This document shows, in pieces, positions 46,170 through 55,446 of a DNA stretch of 64,000 bases. Each line of letters opens with the position of its first letter. Within the stretch, counting starts at the first letter, position 1. The notes under the pieces were generated by a model. It was not told where the DNA came from. It saw only the letters and a program-made list of their open reading frames with translations, and made no database searches. The DNA comes from a virus. The position numbers and the translations under genes were made by a program. The stretch is taken from IMG/VR virus record IMGVR_UViG_3300034152_000478, positions 1 to 64,000 of that record, one strand, 5' to 3'.

Positions 46170-46887
46170 TTTTGAGCACGAAGGCACAAAGTATCATATC
46201 GTGCATCCTACCCAGGATGAGTTGATGAGTATTGACTTGGAGCAACGTAGGGCGTTTGCACAGGCTATCCGCAGTGGATTGCTGGCAGAGTTTGAAGCCA
46301 AGAAGGTTCTTGCTGAGCGCGGCATTTGGGGAGAGGAACAGGAGACTGAAATACGAGACCTGCAGCTTCGAGTTGCGACCCTTGAAACTCAACTTGAAAG
46401 AGAAGAAGATGAAAAAGCTGGTAAAAAACTTGCTTTTAATCTGATAGAATGCCGTGGCAAGCTTCTTACTCTGATTAATGAGAAGAATAAGCTGTCTACG
46501 CAAACTGCAGAGGGATATGCCTCTGAGGCAAAGAACGTTTTATTCGCTGCCCTTTGTACTCTAAATGAGGATGGCAGTAAGGTTTTCAAGGATATTGAAG
46601 CTTTTATGCAGCATCCAGACCATCAGTTTACTGCTGTGTGTTTCGGCCATACCATGCTTGCGGATGTCGGCCTTACCGAGGAGGATGCCAAAGTCGAATT
46701 TACCGAAAACAAATGGCTTGAGTCACATGGCTATATGGAGAAAGACATGCCTGAATTTACTAAGAAATACTACGCTGAAGTTATTGAGGAGACGACTGGA
46801 ATTGATGTAAATCCGCCTCCTCCCGAAAAGCAGAAGCCCAAAGGAAGGAAGCGAGGTCGACCAAAGACGAAGACTAAGAAAGAGTAG
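46147..46887 (+). CDS. Tail assembly chaperone-like protein with AT-hook-like tail
   Basis: 246 residues; start MERKV chosen by AAGGAG upstream. Coiled coil at about 66-106 and the shared R-G-I-W-x-x-x-x-E-T-E-I motif with the first chaperone. The C-terminus ends KPKGRKRGRPKTKTKKE, with RGRP as in AT-hooks, unusual for a tail chaperone. Directly before the tape-measure gene, five bases apart. Confidence 0.65.
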   Translation: MERKVLANFEHEGTKYHIVHPTQDELMSIDLEQRRAFAQAIRSGLLAEFEAKKVLAERGIWGEEQETEIRDLQLRVATLETQLEREEDEKAGKKLAFNLIECRGKLLTLINEKNKLSTQTAEGYASEAKNVLFAALCTLNEDGSKVFKDIEAFMQHPDHQFTAVCFGHTMLADVGLTEEDAKVEFTENKWLESHGYMEKDMPEFTKKYYAEVIEETTGIDVNPPPPEKQKPKGRKRGRPKTKTKKE

Positions 46888-46891
46888 ATAA

Positions 46892-49800
46892 ATGGCTAAC
46901 GAGCTACCTCTTGGGATTCGATTCAGCGAACGAGATGTAGATACGCGTGGTATTATTACCGGCGTACAAAAGGCTATCACCAGGGCAATCGCCAAGGTGG
47001 ATGTTGAAGGTCTTAAGAAGCGTCTTGCCGCTGTAGAGCTGAAAGTAACCACCCTCCTACCAAAGAAGGTTACTGATTCTGTCGCTACGCGAATTAATCA
47101 GGCTCTCAATAGATTCATCCTGAAATTCGATGATCGCAAAATAAGGACTGGCCCATTAGTGGCGCGAGTAAAGAAAGCCATTGATGCTGGCGTTAGGCAG
47201 GCCACCCTTGCTCCTTTGATTGCGAAATTCAAGGTGGCTCAAGCCAACATCACAGGGATTCTTCAGCGCAGCATAGAGAATATCGCTGCTACTCCTGTGT
47301 ACGTCAATCTGCGTGTTGATACTGCACAGCTTAGAGCCGAAATCCACGCCTTAGCTCAGCGGCGTGATTTTGTGGTGACCGTGAGGGCAAAGATTGTCCC
47401 AGATCAAGCCTCTCTGGCTGAATTGAGAAAGCAGCTCGGCATTGTTGCAGCAGCAAAACCAGTAGCAGGAACAGAAGTACAATCAAAAGGCTTTGAGAAC
47501 TTATCTAAGGCTGCTAAGGAAGCCGGTCTGACTGTTGAGCAGGTACAGCAAAGAATTGGTGCTGCGGCAGAGGGAACCACACAAAGATTAAGCGGTATGG
47601 CTGGAGGTCTTGGCAGGGCCGCGAAAAGAGTCCAAGAACTTCAAACCAAAACTGAAACATTAACTCGCAAACAAGAGGAGTTAAAAACACTCTTCAAAGA
47701 TGCTGGTGTTGGCGCTACTGAGTTTGGTGCCAAGCTGGCTCAGATTGGTAAGCGCTTTACTGCGTTCTTTGCCTACACAATTGGTGTCTTCAAGATGATT
47801 GAGGCCACCAGAATGTTGGTGGAGGAAGTTAGACGGCTGGATGATACGGTTATTAGTTTGGCTAAGGTGTTGCCTCAGGTAAACACTGAGCAGCTTACCG
47901 AGCGATTGGTAACGTTGGCTCGTGAAACTGGCCGTACATTTGCCGAAGCATCTGAAGCTGCCATTGGTTTTGCTCGTGCTGGCCTGAAAGAGGTAGACGA
48001 CATTGCCAAGGCTACCGAGGCTTCTCTGCGCCTACTGAACATCTCTACGGTTGATACTGCGACATCCTTCAAGTTGATGATTACCATCGCGAATGCGTTT
48101 GGTATTGGCTTCGAGGATGCTGCACAGAAAGTTGCTATCTTCTCTGAATTTGCCGATAATGCGGCCGTTACTGTTGAAGATTTAGCTCAGGGCTTCATTC
48201 GTGGTGGTGCTGCTGCTCAGGCTGCTGGGCTCAGTGTTGAAGAATTCGGTGCTATTGTTGCCACAGTTACTGGTACAACTCAGATTTCAGCTACCAGAAT
48301 TGGTACTGCATTTAAGACTATGTTGTCAAGAATCTTGCGTAACCGCGATGCAATTCTTGATACTGTCAGAGTTACACTGCAGATGGACAAAACCACTCTG
48401 CAGCTATCTCGTGAGTTGGATACTACTCAGAAGATTATCCTCGCCATGGGGGAAGCATGGCAGGTTATGAATGCTCAGCAAAAGGCTAACTTTGCGCAGA
48501 TTGCTGTGGGTAGCCGTCGTTTAACTGAGCTGTCTGCTATTTTGAGCCAGACAAATAAGTTCACCGAACAGCTTTCACGAGTAAGTGGTGCTGCAGCTAC
48601 TGCGCAGCGCAAGGAAGCGCTTGAAGCAACCAGCGTGGCCGCTGCAAATCGTCAAGTGATCAGAGCTGTTACTGAATTGGCAGCCATTATACGCGAAACC
48701 GGCATTGTGGAACTCTATAAGGGTGCTGCTACAGTCCTTGGGCAAACTCTTGGTCTTGTGGGCCGTTTGATTGAACAAACGAATAGCTGGGCTAAAGCAC
48801 TTAAGGGAGTAAGCGGTGAAGATGTCGGCGGTCCTATCGCTGTATTTAGCGCCGGTCTCGGCGAAGTTATTGATGGCGTCGGTTTACTCCGCAGGACTTT
48901 CTTGGTCCTATTTGCTCAAGTTGTTCTGCCAAGCATTAAAAGAGCTATTGTTGGTTTCAATACGTTTATTCGCGGCAGCGATGCTGGCATTAACAAGCTC
49001 ATTGCTGAACAAGGCAACTTGAACGCGGTCGCCTTTGAGTTAGTGGATGCTCAGGGACGTTCTATTGCCAAACAAAAAGAGCTTACGCAGGCGGTCAAAG
49101 AAACTACTACGGCACTGGAGCAACAGCAAAAATCCAGAATACCGACGATACGTGCAGCAGCAGCCGGTGCCGTAGATGTTGCTGGCGTGGCTGGACGCGG
49201 TGCTGGAGCAATCGGTCGAGGAGCAATTGGCGCACTCGGACGCCCGCTGGAAACCTTAAGAACTGGTATTAGAGGAGTGCAAACAGGTTTTAAGGCTCTT
49301 GGTACTGGAGCCAAAAAAGCCTTCGAATTTCTAAGTCGACCTGTCGATGGTTTTGCTGGTCAGATGATCAGGACTACTGCAGTTATGACTGCACTTGATG
49401 CTGCTTCATCTGCTGCCGCAAAAGCTGCCGAAGAATTTGCCAAAAGCGGGAATGAAACTCTTGCGACAATTTCAAAGCTTGGTAGTTCTGCTACTGGTGC
49501 TGCAGCCAGCCTAATTCCGTTTGGCACAAGAGCTGCTTTGGCTGGCGCTGCTATAGCCACAATCCCGCAATCAGTCTCTACTGTTGTTAATGCATTCCAG
49601 ACTGCTGCTGCAGCCGCTAAGGACTTTGCTGAAGCTGCTGCTGAGCAAGTTACTGTTATTGAGGCAATTCAACTTGCGCAGCGACCTGGTGGCGGCGCGA
49701 TTGGTCGTGCTCTTGTTGAACGAGGCTTAGCTGAAGAGGTTGAGATAGAAGGTAGACTTGTATTAAGAGTGCCTCGTGGTGTTAGCCCCAGGGAAATTGT

Positions 49801-52800
49801 GAACATTACGGCACTAAGACAGCAAGTTTTCAATCCAATTGAACGCGAGCTTTTTGAACTTCAAAGAGAAGCAGTCAAAGTCGGCGATGCTCTTGCCGAA
49901 AGCATCGAAAAAGCTATAGATCGTAGTAGCGTTGTTGAGAAATTCCGGGCTACAGTGCTGGAGATAGAGAAACAAAAAATAGCTCTTGAATTCGAGTTCG
50001 AGTCTGAGAATCTTATTGGCCTATCCAATGAATTTAATGAGTTGCTATTGACAGCTAAATCTTTTGAGGAAAGTCCTATACGCCTTAATGTGCCGGACAC
50101 GGACTTAGTACAGGGATTGTCGCAGGAGCTTTTCCGAGCAAAAGCGGCAATGGATGCTATTGGTGACAATGATGCTGCTGCTATGGTTGTAGACCTTATA
50201 GCAGATAGGGCCGAAGTAACCTCAGAGCAGATTAACTTCGTGCGTGCTGCTTTTCAGGGAGCCAGCGATGAGGCTGATGTTGTATCCGACAGAATCTTAA
50301 AAATTGGCGATAGACTGGAAGAAGCCAAGAAGGAAAGCGAAGCTTTTAGGCGAACAGTGCAACAAACGGTTGAAAATGCTGGAGCTATTGTAGAAGCAGA
50401 AGGGAAACGCCCCAAACTTGCTGAACAGACACTCAAGGCTGTTGAGCAAATCAACTTGGCAGAAGATGCCCGCGTTGAATTGGCCAAAGCAGAAGAGAAG
50501 ATACAACAGCAGGCACAGCAACGCAGAGCAGAAGAAACTGCAGAATTAATTAAACAGCTTGAGCTGACTAAGGCCCGTGCTGCTATTTCGGCACGTCAGC
50601 TTAGTATCAATCTTGAACAACTGGATGATTTCATTAAGATCAACCGTATCCAAACAGAAAATGCTGCTCTTGCCGCCCAGTCTTCTGATCCGTATCTTCG
50701 CACACTGTCTGTTTTGCAGACAATTACTGCTGAGAATGAAGTACAACAGCGTCAACTTGAAAGACTGCAGGCTCTACAAGCTCAGAGAATTCAGCAAACC
50801 AGAGATCAATTGCGCTTTGTAGAAAGTGCAGATGTTGAACAGATTGTTGCGGGCATTGAAGCTGAATTCAAGATCAAAGAAGCGGAAATCAACAAGAACA
50901 TTATCGCCAATATCTTCAAGGGTATTCAGGCACAAATAGAACTTGAAGGTGCTGCTGAGAAGGAACGCATTGACACGGTTCTTAAAGGCATTACTCAAAT
51001 CAAGGAAGAAGAGCTTGAAAGACTGGACATACTAAAGGGTTTATCAGATGTTGTGGTCCAGGAAGATTTTGGTAGGTTTATTCAGGGCTTCCAGGCGTTG
51101 CAAAATGTAGATACCGGCGTATTCGTGCAACGATCCGAAGAGCTTAAGGGCGCATTGCGAGGTCTTGAAGAAAACCTTAGCTCTGCGAGTCAGGCACTAT
51201 TTGGTGGTGGGTTTGTTGAGCGACAGCTTACTGCCGTTGGTGCTGATATTGCCAATGCATTCGGCAAACAGCAGCAGATCCAGCTTGCATTTGCTCTTGA
51301 GCGTATTGATGTGGAGCGTGACGCAGAGAGTGAAAGACTAAAAATACAGCTTGAAAGAGCCCAAACATCAGTACAGCAAGCTAAAATCGAACGCGACTTG
51401 CGCAACAATGAACAGCAAAGACAGAAAGAAAAATCTATAGCTCTTGCCAAAGAGGCTGCAGATGGCGTACAGGAAGCTTTTGGTCGTATGACTGACGCCA
51501 TGAATGAAGTAGTATCTATTGCGGCAGATATTGACAAAGTAGATCAAGAGATCAAAAAGCTGCGAGCATCTTTGGAGTTCGTAGCGCCAGAAGAATTAAC
51601 GAGACGTGCTGGGCGCGTAGATGTTCTACGTCAGCGACGTGAGGCAACTGCGGCTCGCCTTGAAGAAATTCAAGCATTCCAGGATCAGATCCGTGCTGGC
51701 TATGAAATGGCGAATGCCTTATCGTCCGCCTCTGTCCAGGGTGCTAAATTTGTACAGTCTGTGCGTTTCCAGGTAGGGGCATACAATGATCTATCTGACC
51801 AGCTCGGCGGCTTGACTGCCGCATACAACAGCTTTGGAAGTAATCTTGCAACTTCTGAGCAGCATCTGTTTGAGTTAAGAGCGCAGCTCGCACGCGATGC
51901 CGTGAACGTTCTTAAATCACAGTTTGATGCCATAAAGGGCTTTGGTCAACGTCTATTCACAGCAAGCTTTGGGCAGCTTAATGAGCTTGCCAGAGCTGCT
52001 GAATTCCTGGGACGGGATGCTGCAGAAGTACCGCTTGCCCTTAGGGATTCATTCTCTGAGTTATTGAAGCTGACAAGGGGTGGTCCTGCTGCTGAACTTG
52101 AAATTGCCATAGCTGGCCTTGAAAGAGTTGGCTTGGATTCGACTGAGCTGGAGCGCCTACAGGGTCAGGTTATACGGCAGGCGGAAGAGGCTGCCAGAAA
52201 TGACATGCTGGCTCTTGAGGCGCAACAGAGAGCCGCTGATAACTCGGCAAGCACAGTTGCAGTATTGCAGCGTCAGCTCAACATTATGGACAAAGACATC
52301 CAGGCTGCTGAAGATGCCAGAGATAGAATTGCTGAGTTGAAAGAAGAGTTTCTGCGCAGTGATGATAGGGTGACAAAAACCGATCAGCAGAAGCTACAAG
52401 AGGCACGTGAACGCAAGAAGTATCTACTGTCTCAGCTCTCACTACATGGCAGAGAGTATCAGTTGAATGCTCAGCGATATTCACAGCTTATATCACTTAC
52501 TCGTGAAACAGCGGGCTCAGCAGCGACACAGAATACTAACTTTGGGCAACTCGTGCAAGGCAACAGCGCCATCCAGGAAAGCGTCGCTCGCTTTACTCAG
52601 ATAGCAGAAGAATCGCGGGTCACGCAGGAGGCCATGAAACAAGAGATTACTACATTACAAGAAGCTTTGACGACAACAGCGACTGCCATTCAGGAGAATT
52701 TTACACCTGAGCAACTTGAAAGTGCCATGACAACCGCCTTAAAGGCTGATTCAACACGGTCTAATTTTGGTGGAGCAATACAGGACGAAGATGTCGTGAC

Positions 52801-53554
52801 GAATGCTACGTTGAATGCTGGAATTTCCACGCTACAAACAGCCAATCAGAACTTGCAGAACGTGATTACTACTGGCGATAGCAACACTCAACAGGCGATT
52901 AACGCTACAACTACTGCTGTTAATACCAGCGCCAACACAATTTCAACTGAAATTAACGAGATGCAAGCAGCGATCGTTCGGGCTGTCAACAGCATTCAGA
53001 TTCGCGTACAGAAGATTGTACAGGCTCCAACAGCGGCTACTGGCCTTACAACGCCGGAAATACACAGTGTTGTGGCAGCAGCGCGACGCGAAAAAGCCAA
53101 CATGCCAACCAATTCTAATATTGTAGTTGCCAACTCTTCAGAGCTGATTATGACGCAAGGCCAGGCTCGCAAAGTGTTTGGTCAGGTGCAGGCTCCTGAG
53201 GGTGTCCGTGAAGTAGCACGTGCGCCGATAATGCATGCTGGCCGTGTAGCAGAAGAGAAGTCGGCTTCTCAGCCATCAGAGAATGTGAACAAGCTGGTTC
53301 GTAAACTCGAAGAGTTGATTGATAAAGCTGAGAACAAGAATCTGTTCAAACAAACTCAGGAAGTACAAATACACGTAGATGGCAAGAAGGACGTTAATGT
53401 GCGCGGTCTTGAAGGTGTCGGAAAGCGTGTGCGAGAAGCATTCAAGGAAGAAATGAGCAGAGTTGCTTCCAAGGCTGAAACCAATATGATTAGCGCCAGA
53501 TTGGACGATATTGTTCGTCGTCTGAAAATGGCTGGCTTAGACGGAGTAGTATAA
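46892..53554 (+). CDS. Tape-measure protein
   Basis: 2220 residues, the largest gene of the window and placed right after the chaperones. Long helical and coiled-coil stretches rich in Ala, Glu, Gln; Ala/Gly-rich hydrophobic stretch at about 760-910, which may cross the host membrane; a Thr/Asn-rich helical part near the end. At about 0.15 nm per residue it predicts a tail near 330 nm. It fixes tail length and helps DNA entry. Its last base overlaps the next start. Confidence 0.95.
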   Translation: MANELPLGIRFSERDVDTRGIITGVQKAITRAIAKVDVEGLKKRLAAVELKVTTLLPKKVTDSVATRINQALNRFILKFDDRKIRTGPLVARVKKAIDAGVRQATLAPLIAKFKVAQANITGILQRSIENIAATPVYVNLRVDTAQLRAEIHALAQRRDFVVTVRAKIVPDQASLAELRKQLGIVAAAKPVAGTEVQSKGFENLSKAAKEAGLTVEQVQQRIGAAAEGTTQRLSGMAGGLGRAAKRVQELQTKTETLTRKQEELKTLFKDAGVGATEFGAKLAQIGKRFTAFFAYTIGVFKMIEATRMLVEEVRRLDDTVISLAKVLPQVNTEQLTERLVTLARETGRTFAEASEAAIGFARAGLKEVDDIAKATEASLRLLNISTVDTATSFKLMITIANAFGIGFEDAAQKVAIFSEFADNAAVTVEDLAQGFIRGGAAAQAAGLSVEEFGAIVATVTGTTQISATRIGTAFKTMLSRILRNRDAILDTVRVTLQMDKTTLQLSRELDTTQKIILAMGEAWQVMNAQQKANFAQIAVGSRRLTELSAILSQTNKFTEQLSRVSGAAATAQRKEALEATSVAAANRQVIRAVTELAAIIRETGIVELYKGAATVLGQTLGLVGRLIEQTNSWAKALKGVSGEDVGGPIAVFSAGLGEVIDGVGLLRRTFLVLFAQVVLPSIKRAIVGFNTFIRGSDAGINKLIAEQGNLNAVAFELVDAQGRSIAKQKELTQAVKETTTALEQQQKSRIPTIRAAAAGAVDVAGVAGRGAGAIGRGAIGALGRPLETLRTGIRGVQTGFKALGTGAKKAFEFLSRPVDGFAGQMIRTTAVMTALDAASSAAAKAAEEFAKSGNETLATISKLGSSATGAAASLIPFGTRAALAGAAIATIPQSVSTVVNAFQTAAAAAKDFAEAAAEQVTVIEAIQLAQRPGGGAIGRALVERGLAEEVEIEGRLVLRVPRGVSPREIVNITALRQQVFNPIERELFELQREAVKVGDALAESIEKAIDRSSVVEKFRATVLEIEKQKIALEFEFESENLIGLSNEFNELLLTAKSFEESPIRLNVPDTDLVQGLSQELFRAKAAMDAIGDNDAAAMVVDLIADRAEVTSEQINFVRAAFQGASDEADVVSDRILKIGDRLEEAKKESEAFRRTVQQTVENAGAIVEAEGKRPKLAEQTLKAVEQINLAEDARVELAKAEEKIQQQAQQRRAEETAELIKQLELTKARAAISARQLSINLEQLDDFIKINRIQTENAALAAQSSDPYLRTLSVLQTITAENEVQQRQLERLQALQAQRIQQTRDQLRFVESADVEQIVAGIEAEFKIKEAEINKNIIANIFKGIQAQIELEGAAEKERIDTVLKGITQIKEEELERLDILKGLSDVVVQEDFGRFIQGFQALQNVDTGVFVQRSEELKGALRGLEENLSSASQALFGGGFVERQLTAVGADIANAFGKQQQIQLAFALERIDVERDAESERLKIQLERAQTSVQQAKIERDLRNNEQQRQKEKSIALAKEAADGVQEAFGRMTDAMNEVVSIAADIDKVDQEIKKLRASLEFVAPEELTRRAGRVDVLRQRREATAARLEEIQAFQDQIRAGYEMANALSSASVQGAKFVQSVRFQVGAYNDLSDQLGGLTAAYNSFGSNLATSEQHLFELRAQLARDAVNVLKSQFDAIKGFGQRLFTASFGQLNELARAAEFLGRDAAEVPLALRDSFSELLKLTRGGPAAELEIAIAGLERVGLDSTELERLQGQVIRQAEEAARNDMLALEAQQRAADNSASTVAVLQRQLNIMDKDIQAAEDARDRIAELKEEFLRSDDRVTKTDQQKLQEARERKKYLLSQLSLHGREYQLNAQRYSQLISLTRETAGSAATQNTNFGQLVQGNSAIQESVARFTQIAEESRVTQEAMKQEITTLQEALTTTATAIQENFTPEQLESAMTTALKADSTRSNFGGAIQDEDVVTNATLNAGISTLQTANQNLQNVITTGDSNTQQAINATTTAVNTSANTISTEINEMQAAIVRAVNSIQIRVQKIVQAPTAATGLTTPEIHSVVAAARREKANMPTNSNIVVANSSELIMTQGQARKVFGQVQAPEGVREVARAPIMHAGRVAEEKSASQPSENVNKLVRKLEELIDKAENKNLFKQTQEVQIHVDGKKDVNVRGLEGVGKRVREAFKEEMSRVASKAETNMISARLDDIVRRLKMAGLDGVV

Positions 53555-54867
53555 TGCCACGTAGCAAAATGAAATATGGCAGCTATGAGTTTCTGCCTGC
53601 TCCATTAATGGTTTATGCTGTTGAGCATGTCAACGATGAGCAGGAGCAACTGCTTTACAGAAACATCACATATACGCTGAATGGTACGCTACTATTCCCA
53701 AGTGGTGACTTTGGGGAGATGATGCAATTGCGAGAAGAGCTGGAGACTGCTCTGGCTTCTGGCAATCAGCAATTCTTGATCAAGTATGATGATGTACCAA
53801 TTCTATCTGGATATCCGGCCACACAAGCTCTGACATTTGAAGAGGGCGTCTGGGTCGACAGGATCAACTATACGGCAGAATTGCTATTGAAAGATACCTC
53901 TGCTGCCAGTGGCAATATCGAATCATACTCTGAAACTTGGACCTTTAATGAGGATGACAATCGCAAGACAATCACCGTCGAACACAGTATCGGTGCTAAG
54001 GGAATTAACACTGCTGGAGCAGGATCAAACAATGCTCTGGAAAACGCCAAGGATTATGTAATACCTCGACTTGGCTATAGCAATGTACCGTCGTTTTTGC
54101 CAGCATTCTGTGTTGGCTCTGGTACTCTGCAAGCTTACGAATCTCTGCGTAGCGAAAATGCTGACACGCAAGAAGGATCGTATGAGGCTAATGAGTTATT
54201 CATCCTGTCCTCTGGTCTTTATATCCATCGACAAAACATCACATTCAATAAAGATGAGTCCAATGTTGTCACTGTAGAGCTGGACGGTGAAATCCATGGG
54301 CTTGGTCGTAGTTTGCTTGGCTATCAGCGGGCCTATACTGGCTGGACGATAGTTGAACCTGGGCTGTTTACGATAGCTTCTGGAATTTATGCGAAATATG
54401 GTGGAGCAAACAATCTCAGTCCAACGGAAATCGCTCAATCTATTGGTGAAGACAGGGATGGCGGAATTGTTACCTATTCCATCAGCTACCAAGATTCTGA
54501 GCTGATTCTACCGTCAGGCATTAGCGCATTTGAAATGACAAGGGACACTGCGGAACCAGTTACGTTGTATGCTACACACGTGGTGGTTGACAAGCTTGAT
54601 GGCCCTGTTGTTCAGGACTTGGGCACATCCACCGAAGGCTCAGTAACGCTGGCTGGCACTTGTACAAAAGAATCCAACTATCCATTGTCAGATATGAAGA
54701 ATTTCGTCAATCAGAAGATAGCAGATGCGGCACCGAGCAGTCCAACTATTGTGTACCGCGTGACTGAGAACACATACAGACTGGATGAAACTGGCAATAT
54801 CTTAGAGTTTAGCGTAACATGGTCATTCGCTGCAGCAGCGCAAGATGACTATCTGACATATCTGTAA
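53554..54867 (+). CDS. Distal tail/tail-tip hub protein
   Basis: 437 residues starting at the TAATG overlap with the tape-measure gene, the usual place of the distal tail protein. Beta-rich with NITYTLNGTLLFPSGDFGEMM and LTFEEGVWVDRINYTAELLL, typical of tube-like hub domains. Probably caps the tube and holds the following tip proteins. Confidence 0.7.
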   Translation: MPRSKMKYGSYEFLPAPLMVYAVEHVNDEQEQLLYRNITYTLNGTLLFPSGDFGEMMQLREELETALASGNQQFLIKYDDVPILSGYPATQALTFEEGVWVDRINYTAELLLKDTSAASGNIESYSETWTFNEDDNRKTITVEHSIGAKGINTAGAGSNNALENAKDYVIPRLGYSNVPSFLPAFCVGSGTLQAYESLRSENADTQEGSYEANELFILSSGLYIHRQNITFNKDESNVVTVELDGEIHGLGRSLLGYQRAYTGWTIVEPGLFTIASGIYAKYGGANNLSPTEIAQSIGEDRDGGIVTYSISYQDSELILPSGISAFEMTRDTAEPVTLYATHVVVDKLDGPVVQDLGTSTEGSVTLAGTCTKESNYPLSDMKNFVNQKIADAAPSSPTIVYRVTENTYRLDETGNILEFSVTWSFAAAAQDDYLTYL

Positions 54868-54877
54868 GGAGTAGGCA

Positions 54878-55438
54878 ATGAATCCTCCGGTTACACATTT
54901 TTCTCAATTCAGTATTACTGGACCAGATCCAAGTGGTGCCAGACATAATGCGTCTGCTTCTGGCTACCACAAAGAGCTGAATACCTCAACGGGCGGCGAG
55001 CTGTCGTTTGGTGTGCTGGATAATAGCAGCGGCGTCAATGTTACAACGCCCACTAAATGTGTGGTATGGGTTGTTGACCACCTGCAGGATGCCACTACAA
55101 AAGTCTTCGACATGAAGTTTTGGTTAAGTTCAACTACCGATTTCGTTGGCGAAGGGGCAACCTATAATGTTTATTTCAATCAGCATATGTCCAAAAAGTG
55201 GCTTGGAGAGATTCAGTTAACAGATACAAGTGGTACATATACTCCAGAGTCATTACCGGCTGGACAGAATCTATATCGCTACGATGGTGCGGCGGAAATC
55301 ACGGCTTCCGGAACAGATGACGCTGTTTCACAATACATCTATCTTGGTATTACTATTGATCCAGATACACCAGTAGGGGTTTATGGCGGTGCCGGTGCTA
55401 ATGCATTCCGTTACCGTGTGACGTATAAATACTTGTAG
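54878..55438 (+). CDS. Tail-tip protein, paralogue family A1
   Basis: 186 residues. RBS AAGGAG. Ends with YRYDG...ITASGTDDAVSQYIYLGI...PVGVYGGAGANAFRYRVTY, a pattern repeated in the proteins at 59573 and 60273. A beta-sandwich domain is likely. Probably an adaptor or base of the tip complex. Confidence 0.65.
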   Translation: MNPPVTHFSQFSITGPDPSGARHNASASGYHKELNTSTGGELSFGVLDNSSGVNVTTPTKCVVWVVDHLQDATTKVFDMKFWLSSTTDFVGEGATYNVYFNQHMSKKWLGEIQLTDTSGTYTPESLPAGQNLYRYDGAAEITASGTDDAVSQYIYLGITIDPDTPVGVYGGAGANAFRYRVTYKYL

Positions 55439-55446
55439 AGGGAACC